DNA of 39,992 nt from positions 1 through 39,992 of the forward strand of contig JANQMN010000147.1 in the NCBI GenBank assembly GCA_028280065.1, given 5' to 3'. The notes under the pieces were generated by a model that saw nothing but the letters and a program-made list of their open reading frames with translations, was not told the DNA's origin and did no database searches. The position numbers were made by a program, and so were the translations under genes. The stretch comes from Hahella sp. GTDB taxonomy: Bacteria; Pseudomonadota; Gammaproteobacteria; Pseudomonadales; Oleiphilaceae. Below, one piece after another: positions 6,841 to 16,714 of this stretch; the first letter of the stretch is position 1; every line of letters starts with the position of its first letter.

Positions 6841-8859
6841 AGAATCTTCCGCCAAATCCTTGAATAAGGCGTCCAGCGTCGCCTTTCCTTTCGCCCGGTT
6901 TCGTTCGGGGTTTTCCTGACCAATTTTTTCCCAGATAACATCTTCGTCGGGAAGTTCATCCAGAAAGCGGCTCGGGGTGGATTCTATCTTCTCGCCAAAC
7001 TGCTTGCGTTCTTTGCAATATGTCATCGCCAAGCTGGTTCTTGCTCTGGTGATCCCCACATACATTAAGCGCCGCTCTTCTTCAATCTGATCATTTTCAA
7101 TACTATTTCGATGGGGGAGAAGATCTTCTTCCAGACCCATCATAAACACGTGTGGAAATTCCAAACCTTTGGAGGCGTGTAACGTCAACAGATGGACCTT
7201 GTCTTCATTTTCTTCTTCATTCTGTTGTTCCAGAATATCGCGCAAGATCAGCTTGGCGATGGCCTCCTGCAGGCTTAACGCGTTTTCTTCCGCCGGACCG
7301 TATTCCAGCATTCGTTCCAACTGTTCAAGCAATAGCCAGACATTTCCCATCCGGCGCTCCGCCTGTTGAGGGCTGGCGCAGTTTTGCAGTAACCAGTCTT
7401 CATACTCAATTGCGGTGAATAACAGTTTCAAGGCTTCGGGCGCTTCCTGTTCTTCGCAACGTTGCAAGGTATGCAAAATGAGGTGAGCAAACTCCCTCAA
7501 GTTGTTAACGGATCGGTCCCGGAGTGCCTCGTCCAGGCTTTCGAGATGAATCGCTGCAAACAGGCTGACTCGATTCTGTTCCGCAAACTGTGAAAGCGAT
7601 TCAAGGGTGGCGGGTCCGATTTCCCGCCGTGGAATATTCACCACTCTTAAAAATGCTGCATCGTCATCCGGATTTGCCAGCAGCCGTAAATATGCCATTG
7701 CATCCTTGATCTCGTTACGCGCAAAAAAGGAAACGCCGCCGCTTAGCTGATAAGGTACTTGGTATGCCTGTAACTTCATTTCCAGTAGTCGGGATTGGTG
7801 ATTGCCTCGATACAGAACGGCGCAATCCCGATAATTCACTCTTTTCTGCAACCGGTGATCGAGAATTTCCGCAGCGATGCGCTCCGCTTCGGTCTCTTCG
7901 TTTCTTACCTGTATCAGGCGAATTTCCTCGCCAAGGCCGAAGTCGCTCCAAAGGGATTTTTCAAACACATGGGGGTTGTTGGCAATAAGATGATTGGCGG
8001 CTTTCAGTATGCGGGCAGTGGATCGGTAATTTTGCTCCAGTTTCACCACCTTCAGGTCCGGGAAGTCTTTTTGCAGTTGCGCAAGATTTTCCGGCCTGGC
8101 GCCGCGCCAGGCATAGATGGATTGGTCGTCGTCGCCGACCACGGTTAAGGCTTGACGTTCCGCGACCAATTGCCGAACCAGCTCATACTGGCTCAGGTTA
8201 GTGTCTTGATATTCGTCTACCAATAGGTAACGAATCTTGTCACGCCATTTTTGCAGAATTTGCGGTTGTTCCCGGAACAACAGAACGGGTAGCATTATCA
8301 GGTCGTCGAAATCAACTGCATTATAGGCGCGTAGGTGTTGATTGTACTGCTGATAAAGGCGGGCGCTTAGCAAATCATCCTGGGTAATCGCCTGTCTAAT
8401 GGCCTTTTCCGGGGTGACCAGGCCGTTTTTCCATTCTGAAAAGCGGGCTTGCAGCAGATTGACGTCATCGCTTGCCTCGCTGAATTCTTTGAATAACAGA
8501 TCTTTGATCAGAGTTTTGCTGTCCTGATCATCGAAGATGGAAAAGCCAGGCCGGAAACCTAGTTCGCCGCACTCTCGGCGAATGATGTTCAGCCCTAAGT
8601 TGTGAAAGGTCGAAACCGTTAATCCGCGGGCACTGGAGCCGCTTACCAACTGGGAAACTCGCTCCTTCATTTCCCGGGCGGCTTTGTTGGTAAATGTGAC
8701 GGCTGCGATGTAACGTGCTTTAATGCCGCAATCTTCGATGAGGTACGCGATTTTTCGGGTGATTACGCTGGTTTTGCCGCTCCCGGCGCCGGCCAAAACC
8801 AGTAGCGGGCCATCCACATATTGTACAGCCTGGCGTTGGCGCGAATTGAGTTGACTCAT
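6838..8859 (-). CDS. rep: ATP-dependent DNA helicase Rep
   Basis: SF1A 3'-5' helicase that travels with the replisome and clears protein roadblocks. At 673 aa it matches E. coli Rep in length. The helicase motifs are visible in order: Walker A AGAGSGKT (23-30), AAVTFTNKAAREMKERV, Walker B LLVDEYQDTN, motif III GDDDQSIYAWRGA, YRST (motif IV), LLTLHASKGLEFPHVF (motif V) and YVGITRARTSL (motif VI). The N-terminus, LNSRQRQAVQYVDGPLLVLAGAG, is closer to Rep than to UvrD. It is a single gene on the minus strand, convergent with cytochrome c5. No anomaly. Confidence 0.97.
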   Translation of the reverse strand: MSQLNSRQRQAVQYVDGPLLVLAGAGSGKTSVITRKIAYLIEDCGIKARYIAAVTFTNKAAREMKERVSQLVSGSSARGLTVSTFHNLGLNIIRRECGELGFRPGFSIFDDQDSKTLIKDLLFKEFSEASDDVNLLQARFSEWKNGLVTPEKAIRQAITQDDLLSARLYQQYNQHLRAYNAVDFDDLIMLPVLLFREQPQILQKWRDKIRYLLVDEYQDTNLSQYELVRQLVAERQALTVVGDDDQSIYAWRGARPENLAQLQKDFPDLKVVKLEQNYRSTARILKAANHLIANNPHVFEKSLWSDFGLGEEIRLIQVRNEETEAERIAAEILDHRLQKRVNYRDCAVLYRGNHQSRLLEMKLQAYQVPYQLSGGVSFFARNEIKDAMAYLRLLANPDDDAAFLRVVNIPRREIGPATLESLSQFAEQNRVSLFAAIHLESLDEALRDRSVNNLREFAHLILHTLQRCEEQEAPEALKLLFTAIEYEDWLLQNCASPQQAERRMGNVWLLLEQLERMLEYGPAEENALSLQEAIAKLILRDILEQQNEEENEDKVHLLTLHASKGLEFPHVFMMGLEEDLLPHRNSIENDQIEEERRLMYVGITRARTSLAMTYCKERKQFGEKIESTPSRFLDELPDEDVIWEKIGQENPERNRAKGKATLDALFKDLAEDS

Positions 8860-9096
8860 ACTGATCTGACCAAAAGAAAGAGCGCAAGTGTAACAAATTT
8901 CGATTTCAATAGGATCTCCGAAGACATCCCGCGATTGACTCCCGGATGTAACCGATGAAGACTAGAAAGGCAAGAATCAATGACAATCGGGCGGTTATGG
9001 TCTAATTGTTAATTACAGGTGGAAGTGGTTGCGATAGGCATAGTGGTTTGGAATCCAGGTAGTTGCTCAACCGGTTAGCCCACCAAGGAGAATCAA

Positions 9097-10875
9097 ATGC
9101 AACGTGACCCTGAATTAGCGGAAAAATCCCGGCAATTGGTGATGACTAACGGTCCTTTGGTTGCTGGCCCTCATTCCGTGTTGCTGGTGGTCAGAGAACA
9201 TACTGAGTTACTCTGGTATCGGGCAATGCTCGATCCTGTCAGTGATATCAGGCTGTACTGGTGTAACAGCCTGCCGATGGTCATGGATGTTCTGCGTCGC
9301 AAGCACTATGACCTCGTTATCTGGGAAGAACATCTTTTCGAAGAAAGCCAGGAAAGCTTTTTGCGGATTCTGTCGCAGCATGCCCAGGCCCCTGTAATAG
9401 TGCTGGGCAGTCAGTCTGACGAACAGACGGTTCGGCGGCTGATTTTAAAAGGCGCAGCGGATTACCTGGAAAAATTTGATCTCAGTCCCCGCAGATTGGA
9501 GCGGGCCATCCGCCGCGCCCGTTATCGTGCCTTGGCCCAGCGGGAGTCGCATTTGCGGGAACAGATGGATGCGCTTACCGGCATTCTCGATCGCACGCTT
9601 TTTTACGACCGGTTACATCAAGCGATATTGCGGGCAAAACGGGCGGGGAAATCCGTCGGCCTGATATTTATTAATGTCGATAACTTCCGTGGGATCAACC
9701 AGCGTTTTGGCTATCGTGCCGGGGATATGCTTATCAAAATGCTGGCAGGCCGAATTCGGCAGGTGCTGCGCCAATCGGACGGCCTTGCCCGGGTGGGCGG
9801 CGATGAGTTTGCCGTGATCCTGGAGGGGGCCGGCCAGGATTATAGTCTGGCACAGATAACCGATAAATTTGTTGAAGCCTTTGCGAAGCCTTACCAACTT
9901 AAGCAACGCACTTTGGAGATAACGGTGTCGATGGGCGTGGCCTCCTATCCCGAAGAAGGCTCCACTGCCGATGCGCTGTTGCAACATGCCAATCAGGCGA
10001 TGTTCGATGCCAAGAAGGAAACCGGCAACAGCTATCGCTTTTTCGATAGCCGGCGGAACCAGGAGTTGCGTCACCGGCTTCAACTGGAAGCCGATTTGCG
10101 GCAGGCCATTCGGGGTAACATGTTGGAAGTTTACTATCAGCCGAAGGTGGACGTCGAAACCAACGAAGTGATCGGTATGGAGGCGCTGGTCCGCTGGAAT
10201 CATCCGGAGTTCGGCCTCTTGACACCCCATGCCTTTATCTCTGCTGCCGAACGCAGCAGCTTGATCGTTCCGATGGGCTATTGGGTCTTGGAAAGTACGT
10301 GCAAGCATCTTGCCGAGCTGCAAGCCCGCGGATTCCTTAACCTTCAGTGTTCGGTGAATCTCTCTTTCCGGCAGTTCCACGATAAGCGCCTGACGGAAAC
10401 CGTTTTTCGGATCATCTACGCGGCCAACATTGACACCACCGGCTTTGAGTTTGAGCTAACCGAGTCGTCTATGATGCATGATCAGGAATACACCCTGAAA
10501 TGCCTGAAGGAGCTTACCCATCTTGGCCTCAACTTCGCATTGGATGATTTCGGCACCGGTTACTCCTCGTTTAGCAATTTGCGCAGTTTACCTATATCGA
10601 CGGTGAAAATTGATAAGTCTTTTGTTGAGAAGTTGTCCGATAGCCGGGAAGACCAAACGCTGGTGGCGGGAATGATTTCCCTGGCTCACAACCTCAATAT
10701 GGCGGTGGTTGCCGAAGGCGTCGAAACGCCGGATCAGCTTGAGTTCCTGCAGCGTCACCGTTGTGACTTTGCGCAAGGCTATTTGATTGCCAAACCGATG
10801 CCTTTTGAGGACTTTTGCCGGTTTCTGGAGCAATCCGTTCTGCAACCGGGGGTTCCTAACTTTGGCAGAATTTAA
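9097..10875 (+). CDS. Receiver-like / GGDEF / EAL cyclic-di-GMP protein
   Basis: Cytoplasmic hybrid of 592 aa controlling cyclic di-GMP. The receiver-like domain is about 25-145, GGDEF about 157-315 and EAL about 325-580. GGDEF is intact (234-238) with an inhibitory RxxD site (RQSD 225-228), so cyclase activity is plausible. EAL is intact with family catalytic residues E362, N421, E453, D483/D484, K504, E540 and Q560, so phosphodiesterase activity is plausible. The receiver is degenerate. The phosphoacceptor position is Glu77 (DLVIWEEHL) instead of Asp, and the acidic pair after the first strand is lost (VVREHTE), though the conserved Lys (K126) remains. It probably does not take phosphate normally. 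The start has AAGGAG 7 nt ahead. No adjacent kinase. Confidence 0.93.
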   Translation: MQRDPELAEKSRQLVMTNGPLVAGPHSVLLVVREHTELLWYRAMLDPVSDIRLYWCNSLPMVMDVLRRKHYDLVIWEEHLFEESQESFLRILSQHAQAPVIVLGSQSDEQTVRRLILKGAADYLEKFDLSPRRLERAIRRARYRALAQRESHLREQMDALTGILDRTLFYDRLHQAILRAKRAGKSVGLIFINVDNFRGINQRFGYRAGDMLIKMLAGRIRQVLRQSDGLARVGGDEFAVILEGAGQDYSLAQITDKFVEAFAKPYQLKQRTLEITVSMGVASYPEEGSTADALLQHANQAMFDAKKETGNSYRFFDSRRNQELRHRLQLEADLRQAIRGNMLEVYYQPKVDVETNEVIGMEALVRWNHPEFGLLTPHAFISAAERSSLIVPMGYWVLESTCKHLAELQARGFLNLQCSVNLSFRQFHDKRLTETVFRIIYAANIDTTGFEFELTESSMMHDQEYTLKCLKELTHLGLNFALDDFGTGYSSFSNLRSLPISTVKIDKSFVEKLSDSREDQTLVAGMISLAHNLNMAVVAEGVETPDQLEFLQRHRCDFAQGYLIAKPMPFEDFCRFLEQSVLQPGVPNFGRI

Positions 10876-10992
10876 CCTGGGAGTCGTTTTCCCGGAAGTC
10901 GGCTAAGCCTATTGTTCAGGCTCCCTGTTTTCCTCTATAGTTGCCCGCCTCGATTACCATTGGCTTTACCAGCTAACCATAACAGGAATGGA

Positions 10993-13320
10993 ATGAATAA
11001 GATTTACCATGCGATTGCTTCTGAGCTTGCCAGCCAGCCTGAACAAATAGCCGCGGCGGTGCAGTTACTGGACGAAGGCGCAACCGTGCCGTTTATTTCC
11101 CGATATCGGAAAGAAGTAACCGGAGGGTTGGATGATGCCCAGATGCGCCATCTTGAAGAAAGGCTTCGTTACTTACGCGAGTTGGAAGAACGTAAGGCAA
11201 GCATTTTAAAAAGTATCGCTGAGCAGGGAAAACTCTCGGCTGAACTGCAAGCGCAAATAGAATCGGCAGAAACAAAAAACCTGGTTGAAGATCTATATCT
11301 TCCTTATAAGCCAAAACGCCGAACCAAAGCGCAAATTGCCCGGGAGGCAGGTTTGGAACCGCTGGCAACTGCCCTCTATGAAAATCCGGAACTGGATCCG
11401 GAACAGTTGGCACCGGACTATTTCAACAAGGAAACGGGCATTGAAGATAACCGCGCCGCGCTTGAAGGCGCACGCCATATACTGATGGAGCGGTTTGCCG
11501 AAAATGCCGAAATTGTCGGTATTCTCCGGGAGTATCTATGGCAGTCAGGAATGCTGACAGTGTCGGTAGTGGAAAACAAGCAACAGGAAGGCGCGAAGTT
11601 TAAGGACTATTTTGACTATCAGGAACCCATTCAAAAGGTCCCTTCCCATCGTGCCCTAGCTGTGTTTAGAGGGCGGGCGGAAGGTGTTTTAAATGCCGCG
11701 ATTCGAGTTCCGGACGAATCGCCAAGCAGACAGGTTCCACACCCTTGTGAAGACAAGCTGGCGGCTTTTTGGAAGATAAGAGACAAAGGCAGGCCGGCGG
11801 ATACCTGGCTAAGGGAAGCGATTCGCTGGACCTGGCGAGTCAGACTTGCCTCCCAGTTGGAAACCGATTTGTTCACCCGTTTGCGGGAAAGCGCTGAAAC
11901 CGAAGCGATCAACGTTTTTGCGCAAAATCTGAAAGACCTGTTGCTGGCGGCGCCGGCTGGCCCCAAGGCGACATTGGGATTGGACCCCGGTCTTAGAACC
12001 GGTGTCAAAGTGGCCGTCGTGGACCCGACCGGCAAGCTTTTGGACCATGCCACTATTTATCCCCACCCGCCCAGAAACGACTGGCGGCAGGCGCAAGCGG
12101 CGCTGGCTTCGCTATGCAAGCGTCACCAGGTCGAGTTGATTGCCATTGGCAATGGAACAGGTTCCCGGGAAACCGACCGGCTGGTAGCCGAAATGCTCAA
12201 GCAGGTACCGGAACTTAACCTGATAAAAATGCTGGTCAATGAAGCGGGGGCATCGGTGTATTCTGCATCGGAGTATGCGGCGCAAGAGTTTCCGGATCTG
12301 GACGTTACCATTCGGGGGGCGGTCTCCATTGCCCGCAGGTTACAGGATCCATTGGCGGAACTGGTAAAAATTGAGCCAAAAAGTATAGGCGTGGGGCAAT
12401 ATCAGCACGATGTCAGTCAAAGCCACCTGGCCCGTTCTTTGGATGCGGTAGTGGAAGACTGCGTGAATGCTGTGGGAGTGGATGTTAATACAGCCTCTTC
12501 AGCGCTTTTGGCGCGCGTCGCGGGTCTGAGCCCGGCATTGGCATCCAATATTGTCAGTTTTCGCAATGAAAATGGCGCATTTCAATCTCGTGGCGAATTG
12601 AAGAAAGTGCCAAGATTGGGCGAGAAGACATTCGAACAGGCCGCCGGATTCCTTCGCATCATGCAGGGATCGAATCCGCTTGACGCATCTGCTGTCCACC
12701 CGGAAGCGTATCCATTGGTGAAACAGATAGCCGAACGCAACCGCAGGCCGTTGCAGCGGTTGCTAGGGGATGGCGATTTTGTCCGCAGTTTGAAAGCAAC
12801 CGACTATACCGACACAGGATTTGGTTTGCCGACCATAAAAGACATTCTTGCAGAACTTAACAAACCGGGAAGAGATCCTCGTCCCGAGTTCAAGTTTGCT
12901 TCTTTTAAGGAAGGCGTTGAAGATTTGAAGGATTTGAAGCCGGGCATGGTATTGGAGGGGACGATTACGAATGTCACGAATTTTGGCGCATTTGTCGATA
13001 TTGGGGTTCACCAGGACGGATTGGTGCACATATCGGCGTTAGCAAAGAAGTTTGTCAAAGATCCCAGGGATGTAGTCAAAACCGGTGAAATCGTGAAGGT
13101 AAAGGTGCTTGAAGTGGATATCCAGCGCAAGCGCATAGCATTAACCATGCGTTTGGACGATCCGGTCGAATCCGGAGATAAAACGGCGAACCGCGCGACT
13201 GGCGGAGCGAAAAGACAGAGTTCCAGTCCCCAGGGCACCGGTAAAAAAAGTGACTCTGTGGGTTCCTTTGGGGCATTATTAATGAAAGCGCAGAAAAACT
13301 CCGTAAAGGGCTCCCGGTAA
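10993..13320 (+). CDS. tex: RNA-binding transcription accessory protein Tex (YhgF)
   Basis: Nucleic-acid-binding protein of 775 aa, near the E. coli YhgF length. The N-terminal helical region includes [21 protein letters not shown] YqgF/RNase H-like domain begins near residue 323 ([18 protein letters not shown]). Helix-hairpin-helix motifs follow ([29 protein letters not shown]). An S1 RNA-binding domain covers about 649-720 ([21 protein letters not shown]). The tail is basic and low-complexity. The ATG at 10993 has AGGA 6 nt ahead and the conserved N-terminus [12 protein letters not shown]; an upstream frame opening at 10912 would add 27 atypical residues. It follows the GGDEF/EAL gene and precedes gshA on the same strand. 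Confidence 0.96.
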   Translation: MNKIYHAIASELASQPEQIAAAVQLLDEGATVPFISRYRKEVTGGLDDAQMRHLEERLRYLRELEERKASILKSIAEQGKLSAELQAQIESAETKNLVEDLYLPYKPKRRTKAQIAREAGLEPLATALYENPELDPEQLAPDYFNKETGIEDNRAALEGARHILMERFAENAEIVGILREYLWQSGMLTVSVVENKQQEGAKFKDYFDYQEPIQKVPSHRALAVFRGRAEGVLNAAIRVPDESPSRQVPHPCEDKLAAFWKIRDKGRPADTWLREAIRWTWRVRLASQLETDLFTRLRESAETEAINVFAQNLKDLLLAAPAGPKATLGLDPGLRTGVKVAVVDPTGKLLDHATIYPHPPRNDWRQAQAALASLCKRHQVELIAIGNGTGSRETDRLVAEMLKQVPELNLIKMLVNEAGASVYSASEYAAQEFPDLDVTIRGAVSIARRLQDPLAELVKIEPKSIGVGQYQHDVSQSHLARSLDAVVEDCVNAVGVDVNTASSALLARVAGLSPALASNIVSFRNENGAFQSRGELKKVPRLGEKTFEQAAGFLRIMQGSNPLDASAVHPEAYPLVKQIAERNRRPLQRLLGDGDFVRSLKATDYTDTGFGLPTIKDILAELNKPGRDPRPEFKFASFKEGVEDLKDLKPGMVLEGTITNVTNFGAFVDIGVHQDGLVHISALAKKFVKDPRDVVKTGEIVKVKVLEVDIQRKRIALTMRLDDPVESGDKTANRATGGAKRQSSSPQGTGKKSDSVGSFGALLMKAQKNSVKGSR

Positions 13321-13381
13321 TCTGTATCTAATCCACTATGCGGGCTAGCGGAAACAATGGGTAAAAAAATGGGAAAGGGTG

Positions 13382-14959
13382 ATGCACCAGTCTTTAAGTG
13401 ATCGATTACAGCAGATTTTGGAGCGTAATCCTGCTGCTTTTGCGGCGCTAAATCGTGGCGTTGAAAAGGAGGGGTTGCGAACCCTGGAAGACGGCCGGAT
13501 ATCGCATACCGATCACCCCAAGTCGCTGGGCTCCGCGCTGACTCATCCGGCAATTACTACGGATTATTCCGAAGCCCTGCTGGAATTAATCACGCCTGCC
13601 TACCCGGATATCGATCAAATGCTGGGCAAATTGGAAGATTTGCATCGGCTGGTGTACCGGAATCTGCCGTCTGGCGAGACGTTATGGGTCGGAAGTATGC
13701 CTTGTAAGCTGGCCGGTGACGAGAGTGTTCGCATTGCCGAGTACGGCGATTCCAACAGTGGCAAGCTGAAACATACCTACCGGCGCGGTTTGGCGCACCG
13801 ATACGGACGCATCATGCAAAGCATCGCCGGGCTCCATTTTAATTTTTCGGTGGGAGAGGAGTTTTGGGGCGCGGTACTGGAAAACGCCGAAGATGGCGAA
13901 GCGTTGCAGCAGGCAAAAACAGGCGGTTACTTCGGCTTAATTCGGAACTTTCGGCGCTGGTCCTGGTTGTTGATGTATCTGTTCGGCGCATCGCCTGCCC
14001 TGGATGCGAGCTTTCTGAATGGCAGGCCCAGCAAGTTGGAACAGCTTGCGCCGGATACCTTTGGATTACCTTATGCCACCTCGCTGAGAATGAGTGGCTT
14101 GGGTTACCAGAACAATGCCCAATCTTCCCTGCATATTTGCTTCAATTATCTGCACACCTACACCAAGACTCTCTACGATGCTATCCATACCCCTTATCCT
14201 CCCTATGAAAAATACGGGGTTATGAAAGGTGGCGAATACCAACAGTTGAATACCAACATTCTGCAAATTGAAAACGAATACTACAATACGATTCGGCCGA
14301 AACGGGTCACGGCTCGTGGCGAAAAACCGCTACAGGCTCTACAACGAAGGGGTATCGAATATATTGAAGTCCGCTGCCTGGATCTGAATCCATTGCTGCC
14401 CCTCGGTATCGATAGGCAGCAGGCCTGCTTTATGGATGCTTTCCTCTTAACTTGTATGTTGGCGCCTAATCCGCTGATTAGCGATATGGAATGCGACATC
14501 ATCGACCAGAACTTTACAAAAACCGTGGAACAGGGACGCAAGCCGGGAGTAGCCTTGACGCGGATCATTGATGGACGGGAACAAGACCTGGCGTTGACAG
14601 ACTGGGCTCATGAGATATTCGACAATATGTCGATGGTGGCGGAATGTCTGGGGCAGGTGACTGGAAATTCCGATCATGCCGATAGTATCCGTGCCTTGCG
14701 GCAGCGTTTGGAGCATCCGGAAAAGACGCCTTCCGCGCTTTGTCTCGACGGTATCCATGCAGACGGCGGCTATCTCAAATGGTTACTTGCACTATCCCAG
14801 CGCCATCAAGCTAACCTGAGTGCAAAACCCTTCCCTGAATCGTTGGCCGAACAAGCTCAAGAAACTGCTGCAAAATCCTGGCAAGATGAAGAAAACTTGC
14901 GGAAATCCGACCAGATTCCCTTTGCGGAATATCTCCTCCAGTATCTTGAATATTCGTGA
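13382..14959 (+). CDS. gshA: Glutamate-cysteine ligase
   Basis: Catalyses ATP-dependent joining of glutamate and cysteine, the first step of glutathione synthesis. It is the E. coli-type GshA (about 525 aa): NRGVEKEGLRTLEDGRIS near the N-terminus, SEALLELITPAY, the LWVGSMPC segment, YRRGLAHRYGRIMQSIAGLHFNFS, and RGIEYIEVRCLDLNPLLPLGI. The start is ATG 13382, with GGGAAAGGGTG just upstream; a GTG immediately before it is also in frame. gshB is not in the window. The gene is complete. Confidence 0.96.
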   Translation: MHQSLSDRLQQILERNPAAFAALNRGVEKEGLRTLEDGRISHTDHPKSLGSALTHPAITTDYSEALLELITPAYPDIDQMLGKLEDLHRLVYRNLPSGETLWVGSMPCKLAGDESVRIAEYGDSNSGKLKHTYRRGLAHRYGRIMQSIAGLHFNFSVGEEFWGAVLENAEDGEALQQAKTGGYFGLIRNFRRWSWLLMYLFGASPALDASFLNGRPSKLEQLAPDTFGLPYATSLRMSGLGYQNNAQSSLHICFNYLHTYTKTLYDAIHTPYPPYEKYGVMKGGEYQQLNTNILQIENEYYNTIRPKRVTARGEKPLQALQRRGIEYIEVRCLDLNPLLPLGIDRQQACFMDAFLLTCMLAPNPLISDMECDIIDQNFTKTVEQGRKPGVALTRIIDGREQDLALTDWAHEIFDNMSMVAECLGQVTGNSDHADSIRALRQRLEHPEKTPSALCLDGIHADGGYLKWLLALSQRHQANLSAKPFPESLAEQAQETAAKSWQDEENLRKSDQIPFAEYLLQYLEYS

Positions 14960-15162
14960 TCCATGACCGCTGGAAATGAAAACCGGTCCACAATATTGAA
15001 ACTTTGCCCGTATTGTACATTGTTGCTGCAAAACACCTATGGTACTTTTCCAGTTGTTACCAATCCTTACAAATCTAAACAATTGTGAAAAATAAAGCGC
15101 GGATCGGCTCACCGGTGCCGGTGCTTATTCAACGTAGTATTCATTAATTGGGAGGGCGAGCG

Positions 15163-15366
15163 ATGGCCCAGGAATCAACGCTTAACTGGAACGATGCGTC
15201 ATTGAACAAAGCCTATCAGCAAGGCTTCATGGCAGGCGCATTGGGCATGGATCGCGTCAAATGTCCCTATTGCAGCGATGTCGTATCGGCGGCTTGGGAA
15301 GCGGGATGGGAAGACGGCTTGGAAGACACCCGGGCACCTGATCAGAGTCTCCCGGAAATTGCCTAA
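15163..15366 (+). CDS. Rmf/CrpP-like small protein
   Basis: 67 aa. The core, KAYQQGFMAGALG, CPYCSD and AWEAGWEDGLED, matches the GYxAGxxG / CPY / W..GW..G pattern of ribosome modulation factor and of the related CrpP family. Rmf dimerises and hibernates 70S ribosomes in stationary phase. The extra cysteine giving CPYC (a CxxC) is unusual for Rmf, which has CPYQ. The start is ATG 15163 with GGGAGGG 6 nt upstream; the TTG at 15148 is not needed. It lies between gshA (same strand) and a convergent FliL-like gene. The fold is likely; a true ribosome role is inferred. Confidence 0.75.
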   Translation: MAQESTLNWNDASLNKAYQQGFMAGALGMDRVKCPYCSDVVSAAWEAGWEDGLEDTRAPDQSLPEIA

Positions 15367-15375
15367 CGGACGAAG

Positions 15376-15804
15376 TTAGCTTTGCACGACGAAACTGGTG
15401 AAGAGCAAATCCGCTATCGCCGATTGGCCGACTTCTTCGTTCAAATAGTCCTGGAGAGCTTTTAACGCTTCAGTTCGGAGTTGCTCCCGGCCGCTGGTAT
15501 TACCCATGACTTCGTCGGTCTGCTTGCTGAGCAGAAACACCATCTCATTGCGCAAAGCGGGCATGTGCTGTTCGACGGCCACTGCGGCGCTATTGGAATT
15601 TACCCTTAACGATACATCTATCTTGGCATAGCGAAGTTTAGCCGAAGGCTCTCCATAATTGACAACGAAGGAGGGCTTCATTTCGATGTACTTCACAACA
15701 GATTCGGAGCCGTCTCCGTCTTCGGCCAAAACCGAACAGGAAATTATCGCCAGCAGCAGTGCCCAAACATACCGGTAATTTGATAGGAAGTAAGGGTTGT
15801 TCAT
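15376..15804 (-). CDS. FliL-like protein with signal peptide
   Basis: 142 aa from ATG 15804 (AAGG 9 nt ahead); in-frame starts upstream at 15852 and 15834 would only lengthen a non-conserved leader. The N-terminus has a hydrophobic segment (VWALLLAIISCSVLA). The rest resembles the periplasmic domain of flagellar basal-body protein FliL: KPSFVVNYG, RYAKIDVSLRV, HMPALRNEMVFLLSKQT and REQLRTEALKALQDYLNEE. FliL stabilises stators around the motor. No flagellar genes are near, so this is an orphan paralog whose role is uncertain. Confidence 0.7.
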   Translation of the reverse strand: MNNPYFLSNYRYVWALLLAIISCSVLAEDGDGSESVVKYIEMKPSFVVNYGEPSAKLRYAKIDVSLRVNSNSAAVAVEQHMPALRNEMVFLLSKQTDEVMGNTSGREQLRTEALKALQDYLNEEVGQSAIADLLFTSFVVQS

Positions 15805-16038
15805 ATCGAATACCTTGATAGGATTAAATAACATTAATCGATCCGAAAACATCGTTGATCGGATTCTGGAAAAATCTACTCTGGATCATACCAGCTGTTT
15901 ATCCCCTTGAATATTAACGCCATTTAGCCATTGGCGAAACTATCCGGACGGTGCCGATGCGACCTCCGGCGAGTACAGCAAAGCCTAGATAAGCCATTGT
16001 TTGCAGTCAAGTAATTGTGCCGAAGTTAGAGTTGTCTT

Positions 16039-16584
16039 ATGCTCCGCGCCTGGAAAAGAAATTCTGGAGTACTATCTGTGCCTGCTTGGTTGACTAGCCG
16101 CCTGCTGTTCGGACTTGGCTTTTTTTCAATTTTGGGCCTATTGCTGTTTTCACTGTATTTACAGTACGGATTAGCGCTGGAACCCTGCCCTCTCTGTGTA
16201 ACCCAACGGGTACTTTTTATCGCGGTAGCAGTCATGTTTCTTGCCTGTTTCGTGCACGGGCCGGGTAAGGTAGGTACCCTGTTTTACGCAACCTTCGGCC
16301 TGGTCTTCAGCGGGTTGGGATTGGCCACTGCCAGTCGGCAGCTATGGTTGCAAAACCTTCCCGACGATCAAGTACCGGCTTGCGGGCCTTCCCTTGAATA
16401 CATGCTGGAGGCATTTCCTTTAACCGAAACTTTATCTGTGATGATTCGTGGCTCAGGTAATTGCGCTGAAGTGCAGTGGGACTTTTTGGGGTTGACAATT
16501 CCCGGCTGGTCCGCTGTGGCATTTGCCGGATTCAGTCTGCTCTGTGTTTTTGTCATGGCGCGGACAATGCTGGCTAAGTCCTGA
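16039..16584 (+). CDS. dsbB: Disulfide bond formation protein DsbB
   Basis: Inner-membrane quinone reductase that reoxidises DsbA. Four membrane helices are visible. The first periplasmic loop carries CPLC (in ALEPCPLCVTQR). The second loop carries the second cysteine pair (PACGPSLEYML and GSGNCAEVQW), followed by the family LGLTIPGWS. Length is 181 aa from ATG 16039, which has only a weak site. A GTG at 16078 with GGAG 8 nt ahead would give 168 aa and starts right before helix 1, so it is a serious alternative. rsd follows on the same strand. Confidence 0.93.
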   Translation: MLRAWKRNSGVLSVPAWLTSRLLFGLGFFSILGLLLFSLYLQYGLALEPCPLCVTQRVLFIAVAVMFLACFVHGPGKVGTLFYATFGLVFSGLGLATASRQLWLQNLPDDQVPACGPSLEYMLEAFPLTETLSVMIRGSGNCAEVQWDFLGLTIPGWSAVAFAGFSLLCVFVMARTMLAKS

Positions 16585-16638
16585 TTTCAATTAATTTTAT
16601 TTGTCCGGACAGCTTGTTACCATACTGAGCTTGTTTCT

Positions 16639-16669
16639 GAATTGCTCCTTGGCTTATAGTTGGCAATTC
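16639..16669. promoter_or_regulatory. Dyad in the rsd upstream region
   Basis: GAATTGC (16639-16645) and GCAATTC (16663-16669) are perfect 7-bp inverted arms, 17 bp apart, 45 nt before the rsd start. TTATAGT (about 16654-16660) between them could be a -10 element, so the dyad would straddle the promoter as an operator. This is a pattern call only. Confidence 0.35.
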
Positions 16670-16714
16670 ATAACAATAACGAACGCATCTGTGAGCTAGT
16701 AATAAGGTGATGTC

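Noticed and set aside
9613-10380. 255-codon minus-strand frame
   Set aside because: It lies wholly inside the intact GGDEF/EAL gene, has no domain, and is a high-GC antisense shadow.
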